A stretch of 64,000 nucleotides of DNA, from contig CAJJDP010000012.1 in the NCBI GenBank assembly GCA_905182995.1, positions 566,370 to 630,369 of the forward strand, in the 5' to 3' direction. The stretch is from Paramecium octaurelia. Lineage: Eukaryota > Ciliophora > Oligohymenophorea > Peniculida > Parameciidae. Shown piece after piece: positions 26,046 to 37,191 of this stretch. The position numbers were made by a program, and so were the translations under genes. Numbering within the stretch: position 1 is the first letter of the stretch; the number at the start of each line of letters is the position of its first letter. Below the pieces are notes generated by a model, which did no database searches, was not told the origin of the DNA, and saw nothing but the letters and a program-made list of their open reading frames with translations.

Positions 26046-26715
26046 TCATAATGCCCATCTTGTTTTGTTTGTATCTTTTCTTGTATATCTTTTGGTTTTG
26101 GTGGCAGCGACATGTCTATGTCTTAAGTATTTATGATTGTGGTATTTGAGATCTTTCAAACCATAATCAGCAACCAACCAAAGGAATCCTTAATAATCAT
26201 GAGTTCTCAAGTAATACATAGCCTTTCTTCTAGCAGCCAATAATTTTGTAAGTGTCAAAGCACAATATTTGTCTTACCTATTTTTTTCCATGTGATTCAT
26301 CAATGAGATGACTCTTTCATTCAATACGGCAGCTTTTACTAAAGCACTTGCAGTGTCTAATGGCCATTTCTAATATTTTTTAATTGCTTGTTAAATTCGA
26401 TATGCAACAATTTAGCTATCAGTAGCAGTATTAAGTCCAAATGCTTTTTGAACTAATGGGCTGGCTTCTCTCATTTCCTCAGGTTCAAATCCATGTTAGT
26501 ATCTTAAGGATTTAAATTAGTATTTGATACCTTTATCCCAAAGTCAATTTAAAATCCTTTGTAATTTGCTGTGCATTTTCGATTGGTGATTCTTTTTTGT
26601 AGATCGAATGTAAGAATTTATGGGATTTTCTAACATAAATTTCACTATCTAAACCTCCTTTGACTCTTGAAAAGAATGCCACACTTCTCAATAATTGCAA
26701 TTATTTTGTCAGCAT
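26046..26715 (-). CDS. Mitochondrial ribosomal protein uS15m
   Basis: About 213 residues with one 28-nt intron. The N-terminus is basic and Ser/Leu-rich (MLTKQLQLLRSVAFFSRVKG), as for a mitochondrial presequence. The conserved part is the uS15 helix block: VISLMNHMEKNRQDKYCALT, LLAARRKAMYYLRTHDYQGF and LKYHNHKYLRHRH, followed by a basic tail. The family's HLKTHKKDHHSRRGL motif is recognisable in changed form. It would bind the central domain of the small-subunit rRNA in mitochondria. Its start lies 32 bp from that of signal peptide peptidase on the other strand. Confidence 0.7.
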
Positions 26716-26747
26716 ATAATAAAATTATTTTTAATACGTGTAAAACA

Positions 26748-27990
26748 ATGGCTCCTACTTAAGAGTTCAAACCTCTAACCCATTTCTTAAGACCACAATA
26801 TGTGTACTTATCTTTGGCAAGCTTAGTGTTAATACATGTGCTAACACTACTTACAGAGGTTCGTCCAGGTATATCATTAGTTGTTCAATCTTTGGCATGT
26901 CTGTACATAGGAGCTATGGCAACATCTAAAATCAGATATAACAAATGTATATATTAAAATGTAAAGCAGAAAACAATAAGTTGGAGAAGGAAGAAAAATA
27001 GTCAGAAGAGAAAATGACATAAAAGGATGCTTTATAGTTTCCAATCTATTTATCTGCCTACTTATTTGGACTCTATCTTTTGTTGAAATATTTAGATGAA
27101 GCAATTCTCAAGACTGCCATAACTTTATTCTTCTCAGCAGTAGGAGTAATGAAATTCAATTACATTAAAGGTCTTATGTTTAATGGGAATCATAGAAGAT
27201 GCCATAGAAAGATTATTCCCAATTGAGTATTCTACTAAAATAGTAGTGGAAAAGAAATTCAATTTAAATTTGATATTGACAAGCAAGGAAATAGATATCC
27301 AATTAACTAAGTTGAATTTCATATCATTATTCATTTCAATGTTCCCCTTGGGTGTGTATTTAGCATCAAAGAATTGGATTTGCAATAATTTATTCGGTAT
27401 CGCCTTCACTGTTTCAGGAGTTGCAAATTTTACTGTCATCCCAAATTTCAAAGTATATACATAGATGTAATTATATTAAGATAGCATATCTGATGCTTTG
27501 GGGACTCTTTTTTTATGACATTTTTTGGGTTTATGGAACTGATGTGATGGTTACAGTTGCAAAATCTATTGATGCTCCTATTAAATTACAATTCCCATTT
27601 ACTGCCTTGAATGAAGAAGGAAATCCATTTACAAAATACAGCATTCTAGGTTTAGGTGATATTGTTGTACCTGGTATCTTTGTTGGAATGTGTCTGAAGT
27701 ATGATGTTGATAGACAAATTGAAAAAGTAAAAAAGATTTCAGAAATCAATATCACTTATTTCTTATGGTGTTTTGTAGGTTATGCTATAGGAATTGTGGC
27801 TACCTTGGCTGTTATGAATTTAACAGGTCATGCTCAACCAGCCTTGTTGTATTTAGTTCCAGGATGCACATTAAGCGTCTTAATAAAGGCTTATCTTGAT
27901 AAATCTCTTCTTCAGTTTTGGGCCTATGAAGCAGACCCAGAGAAGCCAGAGGCTTAAACATCTAATACAGAACCTATTAAAAATAAATGA
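26748..27990 (+). CDS. Signal peptide peptidase (presenilin-type aspartyl protease)
   Basis: About 389 residues after introns of 20, 25 and 28 nt. It is a polytopic membrane protein with all family marks: the first catalytic Asp in LFFYDIFWVYGTDVM, the second in ILGLGDIVVPGIFVGM, and the QPALLYLVPGC (PAL) motif near the C-terminus. The order YD ... GLGD ... PAL and the SPP-like topology distinguish it from presenilin. It cleaves signal peptides and type II membrane segments within the ER membrane. A short charged tail (ending EPIKNK) faces the cytosol. Confidence 0.95.
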
Positions 27991-28024
27991 TATATTGTTT
28001 TTAATAAAAATAATTTATTTAATT

Positions 28025-28457
28025 ATGGACGATTAATAAACAGAAATCAGGATGATGTACAAGAATTTAACTACAGATTTACGAAACAAATATAGTCCTC
28101 ATTATAATCTTTACCAAGTACTATTCATTCTCACAATAGAAATAAACTTTGGATGAAAAAATCAATTGTTTCAAATAAAATACCTAATAGCCTGATTTGT
28201 ATTATAAATGTTTTGCTGCTATTGACGAGAGAATGTAATCGAACTCTGTTCAATTGCAATAGTCATTTAATAAGATTGAAATTGAAGATTCAGGATGCTA
28301 ATAAAAATGCAAAGATTCCTACCAACAAGATAATCTTAAACAAAATATGTGTCTAAAGAAATGCATGGAGGATTTAAGAGATAAAGCTTTCAAATTATAA
28401 GATACATTCTATCAGGCCATCTTAAAAAGTAATCCCGAATTTAAAAAGATCAAGTGA
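28025..28457 (+). CDS. Small twin-Cys (CX3C) protein
   Basis: About 136 residues with one 22-nt intron. The C-terminal half holds two CX3C pairs (GCQQKCKDSY and NMCLKKCMEDL) separated by about 13 residues and flanked by helices, plus an earlier Cys (YYKCFAAIDERM). Twin CX3C or CX9C helices are typical of small proteins of the mitochondrial intermembrane space (Tim and FAM136A types). Assignment to that class is inferred from the spacing only. The last eight coding bases overlap the convergent gene. Confidence 0.55.
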
Positions 28458-29105
28458 ATCTTAACTTGTTCATATATTTATATCTTATTTATTAAAACAT
28501 AGTTTCCTCAACATAAAGATGTTTAAAATATTAGAGTTATTCAACTTCTTGATAATCTTTTGAATATTCTTTAACATCTTATAATATCCATTTACTATAT
28601 TGATTGAATTACAATATATCTACCCAATACAAAGTAAAGGCAACTAATATCTATTTGAACTACTTCTCTAAGTACGTCTTCACCCATTTCATCTTATCCT
28701 CTATCTTTGAGTATTCTTATTAGCTACTTAAATCATAAGAATATGAGCCAATCTTATGATAGTTTCTGCATTATTTTTTTTTAAATTTGTAATTCACAGG
28801 CTATTTACCTATTTATTCATTGTTTCCATTAGCAAATGAACACTAATTTTTATCCTCGAGCCATTTCCCTAAAATTTTCATGTTCCATTTGATTAGTTCT
28901 TGCAAATCTAGGTTTTCTTGTTATCTACAATGACACAATCAAAATTTTGTTAGAATTTATTTAAATTAAGAATGAGCACAACAAATGCTTCTAGAAAATC
29001 CTTCTTATTTAAATATCCCAAAAAGCAGACGAAATACATTTTAGATTGAATAACATGCTCTTACAACCAAGCTTTATATAGCATGGCACAGAAATCTAGA
29101 TCCAT
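28450..29105 (-). CDS. Unrecognised protein
   Basis: About 211 residues with one 20-nt intron. It starts MDLDFCAMLYKAWLQEHVIQ, is rich in Lys, Gln and aromatics, and is probably all-helical (KTYLEKQFKQILVAFTLYWV; SKDYQEVEQLQYFKHLYVEE). No membrane span, signal or known domain. Its 3' end overlaps the convergent neighbour's coding end by 8 bp. Confidence 0.55.
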
Positions 29106-29350
29106 TTTAATTTTATAATAACATTAATAATTATATGAATTTCCAATTAAATTACAATACATAATATGAAACACGAGCATATTATAATAGATGTTTATTT
29201 AAATTTGAATATAAAATATAAAGCTATAATATGAATAGGATAATATTATTGGACTAAAAATTGTAAATTAATTATGATGATTATTAACGTGAAAATCAGG
29301 ACTTTATATTTTTAATTGAATGATAAGATATTTAGTAATAAAATTTATAA

Positions 29351-29809
29351 ATGGAGAACACATTCTTAGATGATGAAGTTCAAGATCTCAATACTTGGGA
29401 CGAATATTCGAATTAAATAATCTTCCCTTCTCCTTTATTGTTGGGACGACCTTCTCCCAGGGTCAAATACCTCCAAGAGGATTTTTCATTACTGCAGCTA
29501 CCGTTTTAATCAGACACAATAGATGAGGATCAAGATCTCAATAATCCCATCTAACCTGTAGAACATATGCTCAAAATGACCAAAAAAATAGAGAAAAAAA
29601 CAAAAAAGTTCAAAAAATAATCAAAAACAAAAAACCCTATCTTAAATGCTGCAAGGGATTTCTTTTCTTCAGTCAAATAAAGTAATCCAAATCAACAAAT
29701 CTAACAATTCTAATAGATGAAGTAATTGATCGATAACTTGGAAGGAATCTTAGGACAGGTCAAACATGAACTTCTAATCAAAGTCCAATAAAAGGGATCT
29801 CGAGTATGA
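29351..29809 (+). CDS. Small polar protein, unknown
   Basis: An intronless frame of 152 codons starting MENTFLDDEVQDLN. The N-terminal half is acidic with a Pro-rich turn (FPSPLLLGRPSPRVKYLQED). A Lys-only cluster follows (MTKKIEKKTKKFKKQSK), then a helical Gln-rich C-terminus. No family recognised. Confidence 0.5.
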
Positions 29810-30407
29810 TCTTATTTAGTTATATGTTCTTATAAATATATTTATTAGAGTTGACATCAAACTATAATCATATTTATTAATGAGTAATCAGCCCAAAGAG
29901 TTATTACGAAGTTTAGTTTACAGCTGTACTTGCCTTAATTTATACTTGTAAAGAGTATAATAAATAATAAAAATTTCAATAAATAAAACTGCACTTCCAT
30001 ATTTAACAATGACAATACTCAAAATCCCTCATTGTTCTCTCAAACTTTAATTTGAAAGTGTAAATCAAAGGGCAATTATTGGAGAACAGTGATTTATTAA
30101 AAAACCATAAAATTTTGTTATGTTTGAGTATACTATATAATATTTAGAAAAACTGTGATTTTGGATTCAGATTAAATTCAGATTCTTAGGATTAATGATG
30201 GGCAGCTGTCGTTATATCAATTAGAAATTTGGAAATAAAGCTTCTGAAAGCAAAAAATCAAATATTGAATATCTTTTTGACACCAGAATGGAGTGATGAA
30301 TAAAATGAATTAGAAATTTAAAGTAAATTAATTTGCGAGACGTTCCCAACGTTTTTTAATTAAAATAATATTGCTGACAAAAATATTTACATATATTATA
30401 ATTCTAA
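29810..30407. other. Intergenic stretch with two weak ORFs
   Basis: A 70-codon frame lies at 29880-30092 (starting MSNQPKELLRSLVYSC). Another starts at 30195 with MMGSCRYINQKFGNKASES; with a 21-nt GT-AG segment removed it would run into the next gene's start. Neither is convincing. The second would carry a Met-Gly-x-Cys start like four better genes in this window. Confidence 0.3.
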
Positions 30408-30827
30408 ATGGAGATTAGTCATTTGATAAGCAATGTGTATGAATAAGAAATCGATACTGAAGAGGATTATCATAATCAACTATAATGGGATAGAAATATG
30501 CACTTTTCATTGTTTGGATTGCATAGTCCTGAACTCTCAGTAATCGAAAATGTCTCCAATTATGGAAGCTAGTTTGATCATAACTTCTCTCACTATGATA
30601 ATTCTGGCACCAAAGACTCTGAAATAGTAGTTTGTAAATCTAACAAAAAAATTCGGAAACGAAAATAAAAAAAAAGTTGTCTTCTTAGCAAAAGTGAATT
30701 TATTAAAAGTTTGCAGAAAATAGAATAATGTCAATCCATATAATTCTTTTTGGATTAGTTATCTCACTCTGTCAAAACAATGAAAGATCATTTATGCAGA
30801 AAATTTGCAAAGGCTAGCGATAAATGA
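30408..30827 (+). CDS. Small protein, unknown
   Basis: An intronless frame of 139 codons starting MEISHLISNVYEQEIDTEED. An acidic N-terminus gives way to a basic patch (KSNKKIRKRKQKKSC) resembling a nuclear localisation signal, then a helical C-terminus (FLDQLSHSVKTMKDHLCRKF). Same orientation and general charge layout as the protein at 29351-29809, but no real sequence similarity that I can see. Confidence 0.5.
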
Positions 30828-31064
30828 ATATCTAAACTTTCTATTTAGATATTATGATTTATAATATATTTACATTATCAAAAATTTCTATTTAAAAAAG
30901 ACGATATTATCTGCTTTTGACAAGTGCGATATACTAAACATGAAAAATATATATAAATATAATTCGACTAGTTAAAATATATGAAAATCAATAGAATCAG
31001 GGTTTGAGTTTTGTTGATAATACATATAATAATTACAAAGAAAATCATATAATCGTTGCTTGAA

Positions 31065-33622
31065 ATCAAGTCTTCATCTTCTCTTAATATTTTTACATTT
31101 CTTTTCTATATGAAAAAACTTCAAAATTATATCCATTGCCTTTATAAAATTTATTTTAAAATTCAACCCAATGAAGTCTCAAAGCATGTAAAAAGCATTC
31201 CATCGAATCCATACATAATAAAATACCTAAAGTGGATAATAAAAAAACAGGCATTCCTACAAGAGAGGCTAGTAAATTAGCATTTGCAATTGGATCTTTT
31301 AAAGTTAAATCAAATAGCACTTTGGCTAGTTCAGAATGAGCCAAAGACAATGCCCATAATCTCAGATAGCTAGCCGTATTGCTGATGCATCCAAGTACAA
31401 ATTCTAATGTTTCTATAAGATGTTCAACAATAATATCTATATAGGATGAATGTTAGGATTGTTCAGAAATAATTTCATCGTTGGATGAATCACTATTCAT
31501 ATTTTAAGGAACCATTTCAAATTCTTATAGACTTTTAGGATCTTTCTTTTTCCTTTTCAACATAGCAATAATATCTGCGATTATTGGAGCAAATAAAAGA
31601 AAGGGTATACATAAAATGCAAATAACAATGATAATCTTTTACAATTGAAACTGAAAATCAGCAGATTCAAAAGTTTTTAAAGTAACTTATCCATCATGCA
31701 TCCACATGTCAACTAAAGTAGTAATTATACTTGGTGATTGAGATGTATCTAAATGGAATGTAGACCATTTTATTATTATTAACAATACCATATAACCTAT
31801 GAATAAAGTGAAAAATAACAGTTTTGCTGGGAAAATTATGGAAAGATTGATCCATTTTTTAAAATAAATGTAGTTAAATCCTGAACATAATATTCCTAAT
31901 AGCATTTAACAAAAACCAATAATAATAGCCAATTTCATTTTATATGAATTTCTAAAGTTTAAATCTTCATATTATGGATCAAGTCCAAAAGGGTATGTGC
32001 AATCAGTCTTATTTAAGCATGATCCAAAGATATTTAGAGAAAGTCCAAAGTATTCATTGTAAATAAATCCAGTATAGAGAGAAAATGCTCCACATAGTAA
32101 CAACATGTATCTTAAGTCAAAAATTATCTAAGTTAAATTGAAATCAGTATTGAGATCCTCATCATTAAAGTCTTTTGAGTTTATCTATTTTTTTACTTGT
32201 TAGCCCAATTGTATTCTTTGTTCTCTTAGCATCTTTTATTCTGATCTTGGAGAGAAGATCTTATTCATAGATAAAAATATTCCAAATATCAAAATAGCAG
32301 CTCCGTGACCAATATCTCCAAACATAACTCCGAAAAGAAATGGGAAAGTAATTATAGAAAATATTGAAGGATTTATTTCTTTATAATCAGGAATTCCATA
32401 TGTTTCAGTAATCAATTAGAATAATTTGTTAAATTGGTTGGTTTAAAAAAAAGTTGGTGGTTTCTAATTGGCAATGGCATTTTTTTTAATTTAAGGAGCA
32501 GGAATATGAGGATTCTTCATTTTAATTGTTTAAAGAATATCTTCTAATAATTGAATCTCACTTGTTCTGACCCACAAATTGGCCAGAAAGATACTTTATT
32601 GCATCTTAACTTTATTCAAATTCTCATATAAAGTCCTTTCTCTCACTAAATAGAATCGGATGAATAGTAATGATGGTTATGCATTCCCATCTTCCAATAA
32701 AGGTTTTAAAATGGATTATAATAATTGATTAGTCAATTTATCCATGTTTTCTATTTCAATTATCTCCTTATCATAATCACAATATCTTTAATCCCATTAT
32801 TCCTCTGTTATTGGCAAGGAAATGTGGTCTACTTTCAATACATCACAGAGCTTTTTAATTTTCCTCCAGGTTTCTGATTATAGTGAAAATGAAGGAAATA
32901 TCAATAGAAAACAACTTCTTGAAACAGATAGCAGAGTTTGATTGACCATAAAGTTACCCTTTGTGATACGAAACACTGTTCTTTAAAATATTTAATAATC
33001 TTTGGCATCCATTACTCCAACAAAATGAGTAAATTTCTAAGAAGGCATCATGCCTCCATGCTAATGATATGATTTTATCATTTATTCATCAAAGTCTAAT
33101 GCAGTACTTGATTTACTATGGAAATAAGCGATTCCTAACCATTTCCTTGCGTTAATCATAGCCTCTTTAGCCTCTATAGTGTTTTATAGTTTAGATTTCA
33201 ATCTAGATAGGGTGTCAATTTATTATTAAACTTATTGATATTTTCCAGTTATGTATTCCTCAATTTAATTTATAAATGTATGTTTTTGAATTTACTTAAA
33301 TGATAGGACTCTCTATATTACTAATATTTTCATACATCAAATTCCTACAGCATCAATTTGAAATCATAAACATGTTCTATTGTTTAGCCTATTTGATTTA
33401 ATTAATTGAGTAGATACTCTGCTTTACTCAATATTTCATCACATCTAACATTAGTATTTTTAATTACCTTTAAACTTAATTAATAAAAGGTTTAGACAGT
33501 AAGTGCTAATGATGGTCAATGATCATTACACTATCTATCTAGCCTAATTCACTCATAACATCATAAGAGGATTCCCTTGGAATCAGCAGCTAATAAAGAC
33601 TCATGCCTTCTGATCTAATCAT
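31065..33622 (-). CDS. V-type H+-ATPase subunit a
   Basis: About 800 residues with several short introns. The N-terminus reads [20 protein letters not shown], then SKPFINQVQRCDEILS, both typical of the cytosolic arm. The membrane half contains [20 protein letters not shown] and, in the penultimate helices, [20 protein letters not shown] with the Arg essential for proton transfer. The end ([20 protein letters not shown], then [13 protein letters not shown]) matches the family exactly. It forms the proton half-channels of the Vo sector in acidic compartments; ciliates carry many isoforms targeted to different organelles. The divergent RAP1-like gene starts close by. Confidence 0.95.
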
Positions 33623-33689
33623 TAGATGTTATAAAAATTTATAAATATAATAAAAATAGAATTACTCTTTTTCTTAATTTCAACCATTT

Positions 33690-35075
33690 TCAAATGCAAA
33701 ACTTAATAATTATGATTCATTAATTTCTGATCTAGTAAACTAATTTTAAGATAAGCTTTTATTATTGAAATAAGTCTTTAAAGTGAAAAGATAAGTTATT
33801 TTGGTAGACATAAAATGATGGAAACATATTCTTTATATTAGAAATTGATAATCAAGAAGATGCATAACCATTAATAAAGATAGGATAAATATAAAATTAA
33901 ATTAATAAGAAATACTAAAATTAATTCAAACAGCTCTTTGATCTTATGAAACATATTTTAACTTTAAATAAATTTGCAGTTATATTTGAAGAAATAAATT
34001 CATTTTTACATTAAACCTCCAAATTATTAAATATGAAAAATTAAAAACTGAAATTAAAAGAAAATGATGATTTTGTATAAATTTACTTTGATGCTTTTTC
34101 TAAAGCCATTTCAGGTACAAAAATTGAGAACTATTAACAAAATCATTAGAAAATCAATGAAAAATTCACTCTATTCGAAGATTTATCTATACTAGTGAAA
34201 TTACATAGTCCTTCCAAAATTACTCAAAAAAAGGGATTCTAAGATATAGCCCTGATTTTATAACGATCCTCCATAAGTATAAGAAATAGGTATTGATTTA
34301 ATTAAAGCAAGATATCAATAGTACTTATAACATCTTAATAGTCAAGACTTTTTGAAGATCTACTAATATTTATAGAAACATGGTATTGATGGTTAACTCA
34401 ATTTTTAACTTGAATATGGGAATTGTTGGAAATTGAAGGATATTTCATCTATATTAGAGTCTCCAATATACAACTTGATTGACAGTCCAATAAAGTAAGC
34501 CAAAGATAATGAGTAAGCTTAGAAATGCAAATCTAATTTTAAAAGGTTAAACCAAGAAGAATAACCTATTGAACCTTAGGTCTAAAAGAAAATTAAGTTT
34601 TAATTTTCAGCTAAGTATTTATTAAATTAAAAATAGCTCGAAATACGACAAATCAAGTAAAAAGTAATGTCCCTTTCAAACTGAATAAACACTTTTGAAT
34701 ATAGAGCAAAAATAAACAGCAGAAGAATTAAAATATACTTTAAAATTATTGTCGAATTTGTTGAATGCATCTTATAAAGATCTTGTTCATAAAATGTATT
34801 AATGCTCAGGAGATCTTAATACTCTTTTGAGAGTATTCTCTCATAGATAAGAAGGATTGCTTTGGACCAAAGAGGCAGATGAAGCATTAAAAGCTTATTT
34901 AGAGTAGAATGACCTTTTAGAAAAATAAAAACTGAAAGTAATCTTAAATGGTGAAGAATCAATACAACAAAGAAAAGAATGGTTATATGAATGATTTATA
35001 ACTAATTATAGTATTTATCAATATTATTTTAATGATGATAAAATAAATTTAATAAAGTAAGAACTAAAGGTATGA
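33690..35075 (+). CDS. Candidate RAP1 telomere protein (BRCT-like, Myb-like, RCT-like)
   Basis: About 430 codons after introns of 22, 22, 22 and 30 nt; the frame is consistent to TGA 35073-35075. The 5' end is uncertain: no in-frame ATG was found, so the start is a placeholder. Three regions line up with animal and yeast RAP1. A BRCT-like part has LFWQTQNDGNIFFILEID and, later, ENDDFVQIYFDAFSKAI. A Myb-like part reads FTLFEDLSILVKLHSP then SISIRNRYQQYLQHL. An RCT-like C-terminus has KMYQCSGDLNTLLRVF, GLLWTKEADEAL and NGEESIQQRKE. RAP1 binds a TRF partner through the RCT and protects telomeres. The assignment rests on motif order recognised by eye. Confidence 0.6.
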
Positions 35076-35098
35076 ATATTAAATATTTTGATTAACCC

Positions 35099-35977
35099 TC
35101 ATTTATTAGCAGTAGCATCCATTTTGAGAATATCTGATGGTAACATTATATGATTTCTAGATTCAGCTAAAATAGCTGAAATTTCTCTAGCATACTCTAT
35201 TCTTCTAACATCCAAAAATGCTAATTTATAAATAGAATTTTAAAATACCTGGATTGGTTAAGGCAGATTTTCCTACCAACTCAATTGATTTTGCCTCTCC
35301 CAAAGCCTTAATAACAATACTTTTCTTGGCCTCTCTTGCTTACTCTACAACGAATTTTGCTCTTTCAGCTTCTTATTAAGCTACTTGTTTAGCTTCAATA
35401 GCCTCGATGTATTCCTTTCCAAAATTGAGTTCTGTGATTGAAACATCATCAATAGCAATTTTGAATTGAGCAGCTCTCTAATCCAAAGCTTATCTAATTT
35501 TGAATGAAACTTAATCTCTTTGACTCATTAATTATGATGCTGTATATTAAGCTACTACAGATCTCATTGTTTCATTGACAATTGATGGTAGTACTTTTTC
35601 ATCGTAATCAATTCCTAATGTTCTATATATAGTTGGTAGTTCATCACTAAATGGTCTATGAAGTACTCTAACTGTGAGAAGAACATTTTGCATGTCTTTT
35701 GTATTTAGAATAAAATATTACCTCTATTAGCTGTGCTAGCTTTTATTTATCTAGGTCTGGTTTAGATGTTATAATCAATTGGGGTTTCAAAATAAGGAAT
35801 TCTAAAATGCCATCCTTCCTTGTATTTTTCATCTTAGAGACCAAAGAACTTGCTAAACTTAATTGCGCAATGTCCTGGTTCTACTGTAAAGAAACAATTT
35901 TTAATCAAGAAAAGACCAAACAATCCTGCTGATCCTAAACTAATAAGTCTTTTTGCTGATTCAACTTGGTTAGCCAT
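35099..35977 (-). CDS. Prohibitin (PHB2-like)
   Basis: About 274 residues after introns of 26 and 28 nt. A single N-terminal hydrophobic segment ([15 protein letters not shown]) is followed by the SPFH/PHB domain: [60 protein letters not shown] and [20 protein letters not shown]. The C-terminal coiled coil ([20 protein letters not shown]) is present. The domain order and [13 protein letters not shown] favour PHB2. Prohibitins form ring complexes in the mitochondrial inner membrane. Its stop is 23 bp from that of the convergent RAP1-like gene. Confidence 0.95.
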
Positions 35978-37191
35978 CTTTTGTTATATTATATTTGTGT
36001 TGGAAATTTAATTAATTAAAATTAAGTTTTATATATATTATTTAAAATTATAACAGAAGGGTAAAAGTAGAAATATATATTTATAATAGTTAATATTTCT
36101 ATTTCTCATACGATTATTAAAATATAATGATTTCAATCTAGATAACATTATAAGTATTCTATAAATTTAATATGTACAGATATGATATCCTAATATTTAC
36201 ATCCATCTCTGAGATTGATTAACTATCAAATTTAGACTGTATCTTGAATTATAGAGGAAGTTTATTTTATAAGATATTTTAGAATTAATATTATAATATT
36301 TTAAATTGATATTTGATAATAAAATCATAAATTAATTTAATGATTTTAGTCTATTTTATAGCAAATATTCCTTAATTGGATCTTAGAATTATCATACTTT
36401 TAAATAGTAATTATAGCATTTGCAATATGATACTTTTATATCATAATACAATAGATAGCAGATAACATTTCTAAAGAGGAACCAATTCATAAGCAATTCC
36501 AGAGTTGAGTTCCAGATTCTTAATTCAAATTATCTTTAATCTAAAACCTTCATAATAATATTTTAATATAAGTTGAATTAATTAAAATTCTTATTTAATT
36601 TAATCCAACTCCGGGGATAATTGTGATCCTTATGGTCAAAGACTTAAATTAGGGTATTATTACACAAATTATGATAAATAAATGATGCAATATATATTAC
36701 TTATAATACTTAATAAATTTATTGCCAATAATATTATATAGTCTTATTGTGCTTAAGTATTCTTGCATATTTTTGATAACAACGGTATAGATCAATGGTA
36801 AAGATTAAAGAGACTCGAATTTTGAATATGAGAAAGATTTATTAGAATATAAGCATAACATTTATTAATGTAACCTATATAAAATTTGTGTCATTAATTT
36901 CCTATGTAATTCAAAGATTAGGTTAATTATACTATTTTGAAATATTTGGAGCTATTGACATTAAAGGCAAGTAATATCAATTCAAGATTTTATTTTTAGA
37001 TATGGATTCCAACTAAAAATGTTTATAATGAAAGTGACTAATAAGAGATTGATGAAATTGTGTAGATTATGAACAATGATTTTCTTATTCAAATCTGAAT
37101 AGAGATGATGTTCCATGGATAATTGTAAATAGTAATTTTTCAATGTATTCTACTGTGTTGTTATTTGAATAATAATAATATTATAAATCAT
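35978..37191. other. AT-rich spacer with gene remnants
   Basis: About 1.2 kb without an intact gene. Coding-like remnants occur on the plus strand (see 36604-36825) and upstream of it, where a frame reading DNISKEEPIHKQFQS is cut by TGA. Otherwise AT-rich spacer. Confidence 0.5.
36604..36825 (+). pseudogene. Gene remnant
   Basis: A 73-codon frame without a start has good protein composition (SNSGDNCDPYGQRLKLGYYY, then FLHIFDNNGIDQWQRLKRL) and ends at TGA 36823. Nothing upstream joins it into an intact gene by normal introns. Family unknown. Confidence 0.3.

Noticed and set aside
27134..27755. Minus-strand frames across the signal peptide peptidase gene
   Set aside because: Shadows of the well-supported plus-strand protease.
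30408..30734. Minus-strand frame MTLFYFLQTFNKFTFAKK
   Set aside because: Antisense to a better plus-strand gene; Phe/Lys composition is the complement of AAA/GAA codons.
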